Positions 1 to 5,791 of a stretch of DNA of 5,896 nt are shown piece after piece. The stretch spans positions 1 to 5,896 of the forward strand of contig DYLB01000121.1 of assembly GCA_020722305.1 (NCBI GenBank), in the 5' to 3' direction. The position numbers were made by a program, and so were the translations under genes. The notes beneath the pieces were generated by a model. That model saw only the letters and a program-made list of their open reading frames with translations. It had not been told where the DNA came from and searched no databases. Numbering within the stretch: the stretch's first letter is position 1; the number at the start of each line of letters is the position of its first letter. This DNA comes from Anaerolinea thermophila. Its GTDB lineage: Bacteria; Chloroflexota; Anaerolineae; Anaerolineales; Villigracilaceae.

Positions 1-30
1 CAAGCGGCTTACCTGTCAAGGAATTGCAAG

Positions 31-60
31 TTGCTTTTCTCCCGCAATAGGGAGTAAAAT
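31..60 (+). promoter_or_regulatory. Candidate promoter for the corA-like operon
   Basis: A TAAAAT box at 55-60 matches the -10 consensus at 5 of 6 positions. A weak -35 (TTGCTT, 31-36) lies 18 nt upstream and matches at 3 of 6. The predicted start near 67 would leave about 25 nt before the small ORF at 92, with its AAGGA at 81-85, so the spacing of all elements is consistent. The spacer holds an inverted repeat, CTCCC (39-43) and GGGAG (50-54), which could be an operator. The -35 is poor, so this is a tentative call based on position and the -10 box. Confidence 0.35.
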
Positions 61-91
61 ACACAGGCCAGACCGCTGGCAAGGAAAAGAG

Positions 92-226
92 ATGCCTACG
101 ATACAAGAAAGCGATTTATCGGGTTCTGCGGACCGTAAGCCTCCCAGTACGGCTGGGACTGCGCGTTTGCACCTTGATTCCACACACTTGCTCATCACGG
201 AGGATGACATGCGCCATCCGCCGTAA
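92..226 (+). CDS. Possible 44-aa small protein or leader peptide upstream of corA-like gene
   Basis: An ATG at 92 opens 44 codons ending in TAA at 224-226. AAGGA (81-85) sits 6 nt before the ATG, a good Shine-Dalgarno arrangement, and a candidate promoter lies just upstream. The stop is 32 nt before the transporter start, so it could be the first cistron of that operon. The product begins MPTIQESDLSG and ends in MRHPP. It is hydrophilic, has no membrane segment or signal peptide, and I do not recognise a family. Codon third positions look less GC-biased than in the neighbouring genes, which weakens the case. Enteric mgtA and corA have short upstream leader peptides (MgtL, CorL), so a regulatory role is possible, but that is analogy only. 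An internal ATG at 209 has its own GGAGG (199-203) and would encode only MRHPP. Confidence 0.33.
   Translation: MPTIQESDLSGSADRKPPSTAGTARLHLDSTHLLITEDDMRHPP
197..224 (+). repeat. Imperfect inverted repeat (hairpin) before corA-like gene
   Basis: ACGGAGGATG (197-206) pairs with CATCCGCCGT (215-224) at 9 of 10 positions, with one internal A/G mismatch and an 8-nt loop. In RNA it would cover the end of the 44-codon ORF and hide the GGAGG at 199-203. It is not followed by a proper U-run (AATTCCTGTTT follows), so a simple intrinsic terminator is unlikely. It could be an attenuation element, an mRNA-stability structure or a DNA operator. Confidence 0.45.
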
Positions 227-245
227 TTCCTGTTTGCCATACTGT

Positions 246-252
246 GAAGGAG
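246..252 (+). promoter_or_regulatory. Ribosome binding site that sets the corA-like start
   Basis: GAAGGAG lies 6 nt before the ATG at 259. The longest reading frame starts at a GTG at 244, but that would put the Shine-Dalgarno inside the gene and leave the GTG with none. The ATG at 259 is therefore preferred. Confidence 0.75.
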
Positions 253-258
253 AAGCCC

Positions 259-1191
259 ATGCTCACCATTTACCGCAAGACCACCTCCGAAGATATGCAG
301 GTAACGGAAAAGCTGACCAACGGTTGCTGGGTCAACGTGATTGACCCCACCCCTGAAGAAATTGCCCAGCTTGAAGCATGGGACATCCCGGCGGATATGA
401 TTACCTATCCGCTCGACATGGATGAAATGGCGCGCACCGAACGCGACAACGGTTTCCTGCTCATCCTGTTGCGAATTCCTTATTTCCGGGGCACCAGCGA
501 AGACGTGCCCTACACTACCATCCCCCTCGGCATCATCTTAACCGATAGTTTTATCGTGACCATCTGCAAGATGGAGCATCCCATCCTGCGCGAGCTGATC
601 ACAGGCCACCTCAGGGGCATCAGTACCACCAAACGCAACCGCTTCGTGCTGCACATCTTTCTGACTTCCGCCAGCCGCTATCTCTCCCACCTGCGCCAGA
701 TCAACAAATCCGTGGATGCGCTCGAAGATAAACTCCAGCAGTCCACCCGCAATCGCGAATTGATGGAAATCCTCAAATACCAGAAGAGCCTGGTCTATTT
801 CACCACAGCCCTCAAATCCAACGAATTGATGCTAGAGCGTCTCCAGCGCAGCCAGCTCTTCCGCCAGTACGAGGAAGACCGCGACCTGCTCGAAGACGTG
901 CTGACCGAAAACCAGCAAGCCATCGAAATGACCAACATCAGCAGCAACATCCTCAGCTCGATGATGGACGCTTTCGCCTCGATCATCTCCAACAACCTCA
1001 ACGTGGTGATGAAACTGCTGGCAGCCATCACCATCGTACTCAACCTGCCGACCATTGTCGCCTCGTTCTTCGGCATGAACGTCAAGCTGCCTTTTGCCGA
1101 CCACCCGCTGGCCTTCCTCTTTACCCTGGGCATTTCAATCGGCTTGACCGGCATCGCCGTCTACATCTTCGCCAAACGGGACTGGTTCTAG
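259..1191 (+). CDS. corA: CorA-family magnesium/divalent cation transporter
   Basis: A 310-aa inner-membrane protein of the CorA (MIT) superfamily, whose members form pentameric channels for Mg2+ and sometimes Co2+ or Ni2+. Residues 1 to about 245 form the cytoplasmic domain, including a long charged helical stretch (about 140-245) expected to become the stalk helix. The first membrane helix is about 249-271 and ends in the family signature GMN (272-274, in FFGMNVKLPF). The second is about 283-304, and the protein ends KRDWF, like the basic C-terminal tail of CorA proteins. Length is normal for the family and both membrane helices are intact. The start at 259 is chosen for its GAAGGAG. The stop TAG overlaps the GTG of the next gene (TAGTG), which suggests translational coupling. 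Family membership is sure; the exact ion is not, since Zn2+ exporters (ZntB type) share the fold and the GMN motif. Confidence 0.93.
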   Translation: MLTIYRKTTSEDMQVTEKLTNGCWVNVIDPTPEEIAQLEAWDIPADMITYPLDMDEMARTERDNGFLLILLRIPYFRGTSEDVPYTTIPLGIILTDSFIVTICKMEHPILRELITGHLRGISTTKRNRFVLHIFLTSASRYLSHLRQINKSVDALEDKLQQSTRNRELMEILKYQKSLVYFTTALKSNELMLERLQRSQLFRQYEEDRDLLEDVLTENQQAIEMTNISSNILSSMMDAFASIISNNLNVVMKLLAAITIVLNLPTIVASFFGMNVKLPFADHPLAFLFTLGISIGLTGIAVYIFAKRDWF

Positions 1192-2054
1192 TGCAGGCCG
1201 AACCTGCCCTCGAGGCCCGCGCCATCCTCGGCGAAGGCCCAGCCTGGCACCAGGGCAGGCTCTATTGGGTGGATATCCTCGCCCACCAGGTCCACTGTTT
1301 TCACCCGGATACAGGCCAGGATGACGTTTACCAGCTCGACGAACCGGTCGGGTGCCTGGCCCCGCGCCGCGACGGCGGCCTGGTCGTGGCCCTGAAAGCC
1401 TCGGTCGGGACTTTAGGTTTGTTTCCCGTTAAATGGACTCTGCTCTCGTCCTTCGACGCTGAACCGTCAAACAACCGCTTCAACGACGGCAAATGCGATC
1501 CTGCCGGGCGTTTCCTGGCCGGGACGATGGACATGGCCGAAAAAGCCGCCAGCGGCAGCCTGTACTCGTTCCGCGCCGACGGCTCGTTCACCCGCCTCCT
1601 GAGCGGGATCCGCATCTCGAACGGCCTGGCCTGGAGCGCGGATTACCGCACGCTGTATTACATCGACACGCCCACCCGCCTCGTCATGGCTTATCCCTAC
1701 GACCTCGACACCGGCCAACTCGGCGACGGGAAACCTATCATCCAGGTCCCGCCCGCGCTTGGCTGGCCCGACGGCATGACCTCGGATCGCGAGGGCAACC
1801 TGTGGATCGCGCTCTGGGGCGGGTCCGCCGTCAGCCGCTGGACGGCCGGCGGAAAACTGGTGCAGACCCTCCCCGTCCCGGCCCGCCACGTGACTTCCTG
1901 CGTCTTCGGCGGGGAATCGCTGAACGAGTTGTACATCACCTCGGCCCGCGCCGGCCTCGATCTCCAGGAGTTAGAGGAAAACCCGCTTTCGGGCAGCCTG
2001 TTCCGGGTCGAGACCCAAACCGAGGGGTTGCCGACCTTCGAGTTTGCAGGTTAA
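1191..2054 (+). CDS. SMP-30/gluconolactonase/LRE family protein
   Basis: A 287-aa cytosolic protein of the SMP-30/regucalcin/gluconolactonase family, six-bladed beta-propellers that hydrolyse sugar lactones using one bound divalent metal. The family's metal ligands appear in order: Glu15 in LGEGPAW, Asn144 in ISNGLAWS and Asp194 in GWPDGMTSD. The substrate-contact block is seen as NNRFNDGKCDPAGRF (94-108), where Arg96 and Asn98 correspond to Arg101 and Asn103 of human SMP-30. GNLWIALWGG (202-211) is another family block. There is no signal peptide and the length is typical. The start is GTG at 1191, overlapping the transporter stop by one base; no strong Shine-Dalgarno is seen, so translation probably depends on coupling. 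A lactonase for aldonic or uronic lactones is likely, but members differ in substrate and nothing nearby points to a sugar pathway. Confidence 0.9.
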   Translation: MQAEPALEARAILGEGPAWHQGRLYWVDILAHQVHCFHPDTGQDDVYQLDEPVGCLAPRRDGGLVVALKASVGTLGLFPVKWTLLSSFDAEPSNNRFNDGKCDPAGRFLAGTMDMAEKAASGSLYSFRADGSFTRLLSGIRISNGLAWSADYRTLYYIDTPTRLVMAYPYDLDTGQLGDGKPIIQVPPALGWPDGMTSDREGNLWIALWGGSAVSRWTAGGKLVQTLPVPARHVTSCVFGGESLNELYITSARAGLDLQELEENPLSGSLFRVETQTEGLPTFEFAG

Positions 2055-2059
2055 GTCAA

Positions 2060-2092
2060 AACGTCGCGAAGGCTTGAAACCTTCGCGACGTT
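2060..2092. terminator. Bidirectional intrinsic terminator between convergent genes
   Basis: AACGTCGCGAAGG (2060-2072) and CCTTCGCGACGTT (2080-2092) are perfect 13-bp inverted copies with a 7-nt loop. The stem lies 5 nt after the SMP-30 gene's stop and 16 nt beyond the - strand coiled-coil gene's stop. On the + strand the stem is followed by AATTCTTT; on the - strand it runs into GTTTTGACTT. Neither U-tract is strong, but the position and stem stability make two-way termination the most likely role. A perfect symmetrical stem like this could also be one copy of a dispersed intergenic repeat. Confidence 0.8.
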
Positions 2093-2108
2093 AATTCTTT
2101 AGCCAAAA

Positions 2109-2582
2109 TTACACGTTGGGGGGATTTTCCTCGCGGTAGCGCTCGTTTTCGATGGTCACGATCCCGTTGCGCACCTGGGTGATGAGCTTGTCGAGTTCGC
2201 GTTCCAGGAAGTTGAGTGAATCGAGCACGTAATCGTCGGCGTCCTTGCGGGTGGCGGCCGCGTCGGCCCGGGCCTGGCTGAGGATCTGTTCGGCGCGGGC
2301 CTGGGCCTGCTCGACGATGGCGTCCCGGCTGGTCAGCTCGGAAGCCCGTTCTTCGGCCAGGGCCACTTTGCGGCTGGCTTCTTCCTGGGCCTGGGCGATG
2401 ATGCGGTCTTTCTGGGACAGCGTCTGGCGCGCCTTCTTGATCTCCTCGGGGATGGAGATGCGCATCTGGTCAATGATGTCCAGCATACGGTCCTCGTCCA
2501 CGAAGACGGTCTTCGTCAGCGGGAAACTGCGACTTTGGTTGAAGAGTTCCTCAAGGCGGTCAATTAGATGTTCGATGTCCAT
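2109..2582 (-). CDS. SepIVA/DivIVA-like coiled-coil protein
   Basis: A 157-aa soluble protein with no membrane segment or signal peptide. Residues 1-50 form a conserved head (LIDRLEELFNQSRSFPLTKTV, about 6-26, then DRMLDIIDQMRISIPEEI, 31-48). Residues 50-116 are an Ala/Glu/Gln-rich coiled coil with AEERASEL, AQARAEQILSQARADA and similar repeats. The end (117-140, DDYVLDSLNFLERELDKL) is a short second conserved block. From memory, this order of blocks, including xxxIPxEIxxAxxxLxxxD, matches mycobacterial SepIVA, a DivIVA-like septation factor, and coiled-coil proteins that automatic annotation calls F0F1 subunit B-like. I infer a role in cell envelope growth or division, not ATP synthesis, as the N-terminal membrane helix of subunit b is absent. 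ATG at 2582 is chosen over GTG at 2594 because GGAGG lies 5 nt upstream. It follows coaD by 46 nt on the same strand. Confidence 0.78.
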   Translation of the reverse strand: MDIEHLIDRLEELFNQSRSFPLTKTVFVDEDRMLDIIDQMRISIPEEIKKARQTLSQKDRIIAQAQEEASRKVALAEERASELTSRDAIVEQAQARAEQILSQARADAAATRKDADDYVLDSLNFLERELDKLITQVRNGIVTIENERYREENPPNV

Positions 2583-2587
2583 AGAGT

Positions 2588-2592
2588 CCTCC
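2588..2592 (-). promoter_or_regulatory. Ribosome binding site that sets the coiled-coil gene start
   Basis: GGAGG on the - strand lies 5 nt before the ATG at 2582. The longest reading frame begins at a GTG (2594-2592) that overlaps this Shine-Dalgarno, so the GTG is unlikely to be the start and the protein is four residues shorter. Confidence 0.75.
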
Positions 2593-2620
2593 ACAGGCTA
2601 GGCAGGCGCGGCTTTCGCTT

Positions 2621-2626
2621 ATTATA
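2621..2626 (-). promoter_or_regulatory. Possible internal -10 box between coaD and the coiled-coil gene
   Basis: A perfect TATAAT on the - strand lies 2 nt after the coaD stop codon. Transcription would begin near 2614 and give a leader of about 30 nt containing the GGAGG. No recognisable -35 is found 16-18 nt upstream and there is no extended TGn, so this may be chance in a short AT-rich spacer. Confidence 0.3.
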
Positions 2627-2628
2627 AA

Positions 2629-3147
2629 TCAATCCCGCAACGCATTGGGCGGCACCAGGCCATCAGATGTTTCGATGATTTTGCGCTTCAAGGCCTCCTC
2701 GACATGCTCAGGGACCATGCTGGATACGTCGCCCTGGAGCATGGCGATCTCGCGCACCGTGGTGGACGACAGGAAGGTATGTTCCTCGTTGGTGATCAGG
2801 GCCACGCTCTCGATATCGGGGACGAGGCGGTGGTTGGCCAGGGCCATGCGGAACTCAAACTCGAAGTCTGAGAAGACCCGCAGGCCGCGCACAATCACCT
2901 GGGCATCCATCTTACGGCAGAAGTCCACCGTCAGGCCGCTGTAGCCGATCACTTTGATTCGGGGTTCGTCGAGAAACGCCTGCCGCACCAGGTCAATGCG
3001 TTCATCCGGGTCGAACATCAATGATTTGAGCGGGCGGTCGAACACCGCCACGATCAGCTCGTCGAACAACCGCACGGCCCGCCGGGCAATGTCCATGTGG
3101 CCGTAATGGATAGGGTCGAAAGTGCCGGGGAATACCGCACGGATCAT
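2629..3147 (-). CDS. coaD: Pantetheine-phosphate adenylyltransferase
   Basis: A 172-aa cytosolic enzyme that transfers AMP from ATP to 4'-phosphopantetheine to give dephospho-CoA, the fourth step from pantothenate in coenzyme A synthesis. It is a nucleotidyltransferase of the HIGH superfamily, usually a hexamer. The N terminus has PGTFDPIHYGH (7-17), with the HxGH ATP-binding motif at 14-17. Lys41 in RPLKSLMF matches the substrate-binding lysine. VRGLRVFSDFEFE (86-98) and SSTTVREI (127-134) are the other family signatures, and GDVSSMVPEHV follows. It is slightly longer than the E. coli enzyme (159 aa), with extra residues at the C terminus. The ATG shares one base with the recG stop (TAATG), and AAAGGAGA (3157-3164) lies inside the end of recG, so translation is probably coupled. 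The adjacent rsmD found in many bacteria is absent here. Confidence 0.97.
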   Translation of the reverse strand: MIRAVFPGTFDPIHYGHMDIARRAVRLFDELIVAVFDRPLKSLMFDPDERIDLVRQAFLDEPRIKVIGYSGLTVDFCRKMDAQVIVRGLRVFSDFEFEFRMALANHRLVPDIESVALITNEEHTFLSSTTVREIAMLQGDVSSMVPEHVEEALKRKIIETSDGLVPPNALRD

Positions 3148-5612
3148 TAGCTCACGTCTCCTTTGCCGGTCCAGAAGCGTTCGACAGCCTCAGACAACAG
3201 GGCATGTTCGGGTTGGGTCAGGTCGGGGTCGCGCTCGAACACGCCGGCGGCCTGTTCGCGGGCCAGTTCGACCAGTTCGATGTCGGTCAGGCTGGCCATC
3301 TTTAGCGTGGTGGCGTAGCCCGATTGGCGCGTGCCCAGGAACTCGCCGGGGCCGCGCTGCTGCAGGTCGCGCTCGGCCAGGATGAAGCCGTCGTTGGTCT
3401 CGACCATGGCCTGCAGGCGTTCGTTCTCGGTCTTGTCTTCCTGGTCGGGGATCAGCAGGCAGAAGGACTGGGCCTCGCCGCGCCCGACGCGTCCGCGCAA
3501 CTGGTGCAGTTGCGCCAGGCCGAAGTTATTGGCCCCTTCGATCAGCATCACGGTCGCGTTGGGCACATCCACCCCGACCTCGACCACCGTGGTCGCGACC
3601 AGGATGTCGTATTCCGTGTTGCGGAACTTGAGCATCACCTCGTCTTTTTCGTCGGGGCGCATCTTCCCGTGCAGCAATCCCAGCTTCAGGTCCGCGAAGA
3701 CTTCCTTCTGCAGGCGGGCATGTTCGGCCACCGCGGCCGGCCGGTCGCTTTTGTCGCTTTCTTCGATCAACGGGTAAACGATGAAGGCCTGGTGGCCATC
3801 CTTGATTTGCGAGCGCAGCAAAGTATAGGCCCGCTCACGCTCGCGCGGGGTCAGGATGTAGGTGGCGATCGGCTGGCGTCCGGCGGGCATCTCGTCCATG
3901 ATCGAGAGTTCCAGGTCGCCGTACAGGGTCAGGGCCAGCGAGCGCGGGATGGGCGTGGCAGTCATCACCAGCAGGTGGGGGGTGCTGCCCTTGCTGCGCA
4001 GGAGGGCGCGTTGTTCCACACCGAAACGGTGCTGCTCGTCAATCACGGCCAGTTGCAGGTCGGCGAACTGGACCGGCTCTTCGAGCAGGGCGTGGGTGCC
4101 GATGACGACCTTGATCCCGCCGCTGGACAACCCATTGCGGATGTCTTCTTTTTCGCTTTCGGGGGTATCGCCCACCAGCAGACGGATCGTCCCTTCGGGA
4201 AGGCCATCCTCGCCACTGGTCAGCAAATTCGACAGGCTGCGGAAGTGCTGCTCGGCCAGAATGGAGGTGGGGGCCATGATGGCCGCCTGCGCCCCGTTCT
4301 GGACGATGATGTGCGCGGCCAAAGCAGCTACGACGGTTTTCCCGGAGCCGACATCGCCCTGCAAGAGCCGGTTCATCGGCGTGCCAGATTTCAGGTCGGC
4401 GCGCATCTCGGACAGGGCGCGCTGCTGGGCATTGGTCAGCTCGAAGGGCAGGGTCTTCAGCCGGGCCTCGAACCACTCGTCTGAGACTTCGAAGGCGCGC
4501 GCCTCCACCGACTGCCAGTCTCGTTTCTGGCGCAGGACGCCCATTTGCAGGAAGAAGATCTCGTCGAAGGCCAGGCGGCGGCGGGCGGCTTTGAGTTCCT
4601 CCTGCGAATCGGGGAAGTGGGCTTGCAGGATCGCCATGCCCAGGTCTGAGAGGCGGGCCGATTCCAGCACGGCCTCGGGCAGCGGGTCGGCGACGCGCGG
4701 CGCCCAGTGGGTGACCACCTGGTTCATCAGCTTGCGCAGCCACTTTTGCTGGATGCCCTCAGTCAGCGCGTAGATCGGCACGATCCGGTTGGTGTGCAGG
4801 TTCTCGACCTCGATCATTTCCCAATCCGGGTTGTTCATCACCAGCCGCCCCAGGTATTGCTCGACCTTGCCGGAGACCGAAATGGCTTCGCCCGCTTTGA
4901 GCCGGTTCGCCATCCAGGGCTGGTTGAAGAAAGACAGCCGCAGCGAGGCCGTGCCGTCTGAGATGATGATCTCCACCAGTGTGGCCTTACCGCCCTGGAT
5001 CGGGCGCGAGTAGACATTTTGCACCGTGCCGATGACGGTCACGCTCTCGCCGTACCGCAGGTTTTTGATCGGCTTGAGCTGGCTGTAGTCGTCATAGCGG
5101 CGGGGGAAGTCATAGAGCATGTCGCCCAGGGTGAACAGGCCGAGTTTTCCCAGCGCCTGGGCATTGCGCGGTCCCACACCGGAAAGGACGGTCAGTTTGG
5201 CGTTGAGTTCGGCGGGGGTTTGACTGGTGATCGCGCCGGGACGCGCCGCGGCAATCCCCGGAGCGGGACGGGGGGACAGCGGCTCCCGTTTAACGGGCGC
5301 GGGCCGCTCATCCGGGCTTGATACGGGGCGGGCTGGCGCTTCGGGCGGAGACTCACCCTCATCCGCCTCGCCGGTGACGCGTTTCCAGACGCCCTTGAGC
5401 ACCTCGGCCCGCGATTCGGGGGCGAGGCGGTGGTAATCCCTCAGGCGGGAGGCGACCAGTTGGATGGTTTCTTCGGACACGCCCTCGTTGCGGGCTTCAG
5501 CTTCCCAAAAATCGAGGATCTTGGCCAGCCCGCCGATGATTGCTGTATCCTCAAAGCGCTTTTCTTTTTCGAGCGCGAAGAATTTACGGAGTTTTTCCAA
5601 TGATGACTGCAT
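3147..5612 (-). CDS. recG: ATP-dependent DNA helicase RecG
   Basis: An 821-aa superfamily 2 helicase that reverses stalled replication forks and processes branched DNA. Residues 1-80 are an extra helical domain absent from short RecGs, joined by a Pro-rich linker (about 84-127). A helix-hairpin-helix-like segment follows (LSGVGPRNAQALGKLG, 143-158), then the OB-fold wedge domain (about 185-270). Helicase motifs are complete: Walker A GDVGSGKT (419-426), MAPTSILAEQHF (446-457), DEQH (525-528), TATPIPRS (551-558), LVATTVVEVGVDVPNA (671-686), and QLHQLRGRVGRG (701-712). The C-terminal TRG region is ERDLQQRGPGEFLGTRQSG (747-765). The ATG at 5612 is the first possible start because an in-frame TAA lies at 5622-5624. 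No Shine-Dalgarno precedes it, and a -10 box sits 6 nt upstream, so a leaderless mRNA is likely. The stop overlaps the coaD start. Confidence 0.98.
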   Translation of the reverse strand: MQSSLEKLRKFFALEKEKRFEDTAIIGGLAKILDFWEAEARNEGVSEETIQLVASRLRDYHRLAPESRAEVLKGVWKRVTGEADEGESPPEAPARPVSSPDERPAPVKREPLSPRPAPGIAAARPGAITSQTPAELNAKLTVLSGVGPRNAQALGKLGLFTLGDMLYDFPRRYDDYSQLKPIKNLRYGESVTVIGTVQNVYSRPIQGGKATLVEIIISDGTASLRLSFFNQPWMANRLKAGEAISVSGKVEQYLGRLVMNNPDWEMIEVENLHTNRIVPIYALTEGIQQKWLRKLMNQVVTHWAPRVADPLPEAVLESARLSDLGMAILQAHFPDSQEELKAARRRLAFDEIFFLQMGVLRQKRDWQSVEARAFEVSDEWFEARLKTLPFELTNAQQRALSEMRADLKSGTPMNRLLQGDVGSGKTVVAALAAHIIVQNGAQAAIMAPTSILAEQHFRSLSNLLTSGEDGLPEGTIRLLVGDTPESEKEDIRNGLSSGGIKVVIGTHALLEEPVQFADLQLAVIDEQHRFGVEQRALLRSKGSTPHLLVMTATPIPRSLALTLYGDLELSIMDEMPAGRQPIATYILTPRERERAYTLLRSQIKDGHQAFIVYPLIEESDKSDRPAAVAEHARLQKEVFADLKLGLLHGKMRPDEKDEVMLKFRNTEYDILVATTVVEVGVDVPNATVMLIEGANNFGLAQLHQLRGRVGRGEAQSFCLLIPDQEDKTENERLQAMVETNDGFILAERDLQQRGPGEFLGTRQSGYATTLKMASLTDIELVELAREQAAGVFERDPDLTQPEHALLSEAVERFWTGKGDVS

Positions 5613-5618
5613 GGGGGT

Positions 5619-5648
5619 ATTTTATCACGGGGAAGAGTTGCAGGTCAT
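5619..5648 (-). promoter_or_regulatory. Candidate recG promoter producing a leaderless mRNA
   Basis: On the - strand TAAAAT (5619-5624) matches the -10 consensus at 5 of 6. ATGACC (5643-5648) matches TTGACA at 4 of 6 with an 18-nt spacer. Only 6 nt separate the -10 from the recG ATG, which places the expected start at or next to the A of the ATG. The lack of any Shine-Dalgarno agrees with this. The -35 overlaps the stop codon of the small reading frame at 5645-5647. Confidence 0.55.
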
Positions 5649-5791
5649 TTTAGCCTGTTGACACTTTGCACCCATTCCTTAACCAGATTCGGGAGTTTTT
5701 CGACTACTGAGTCTCCTGCAATAACTCGCACTTTACCAACCGACCGCCACACTCTCTGCCAGGGGGTGTCCGCCAAGCAGTTTGCTTCCAA
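5645..5791 (-). other. Short open frame of uncertain status, possible tail of a broken gene
   Basis: From a TTG at 5791 this frame runs 48 codons to TGA at 5645-5647; the frame is open back to a stop at 5807-5809 and contains no ATG. It overlaps the end of the HD-GYP fragment in another frame. The second half reads like ordinary protein (KVRVIAGDSVVEKLPNLVKE, then WVQSVNRLK), suggesting it was once the C terminus of a longer gene. I do not recognise a family. No Shine-Dalgarno precedes the TTG, so it is probably not an independent gene. It may be the remnant of a gene joined to the HD-GYP fragment by a deletion. Confidence 0.25.

Noticed and set aside
16..240. 74-aa - strand reading frame beginning MANRNYGG
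   Set aside because: It lies antisense to the leader, has no Shine-Dalgarno before its ATG, shows no recognisable motif and is Cys/Ser/Arg-mixed like a shadow frame.
61..258. Mg2+ (M-box), cobalt, cobalamin or cyclic di-GMP riboswitch in the corA-like leader
   Set aside because: I looked for the conserved cores of these classes and did not see them. Only short hairpins are present; a covariance search would settle it.
795..1154. 119-aa and 90-aa - strand frames inside the corA-like gene
   Set aside because: They are antisense to a well-supported gene with a GMN motif; their composition (Met/Arg/Ser-rich or His/Val/Asp-rich) is typical of reverse-strand shadows.
1493..2077. 194-aa + strand frame overlapping the SMP-30 gene
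   Set aside because: Arg/Pro/His-rich out-of-frame translation of GC-rich coding DNA; the other frame carries the conserved SMP-30 residues.
2109..2582. F0F1 ATP synthase subunit b
   Set aside because: The coiled coil resembles subunit b, but there is no N-terminal membrane helix, no neighbouring atp genes, and the head block resembles SepIVA-type proteins.
3324..4484. 386-aa + strand frame antisense to recG
   Set aside because: It is long because high GC at codon third positions removes stops from the opposite strand. The - strand frame has every RecG motif, and this frame shows no domain.
4039..4743. 234-aa - strand frame in recG
   Set aside because: It is RecG DNA read one frame off, Arg/Pro/Gly-rich, without homology.
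5658..5663. Perfect TTGACA on the + strand as a promoter
   Set aside because: No -10-like hexamer occurs 16-18 nt downstream, and no + strand gene follows.
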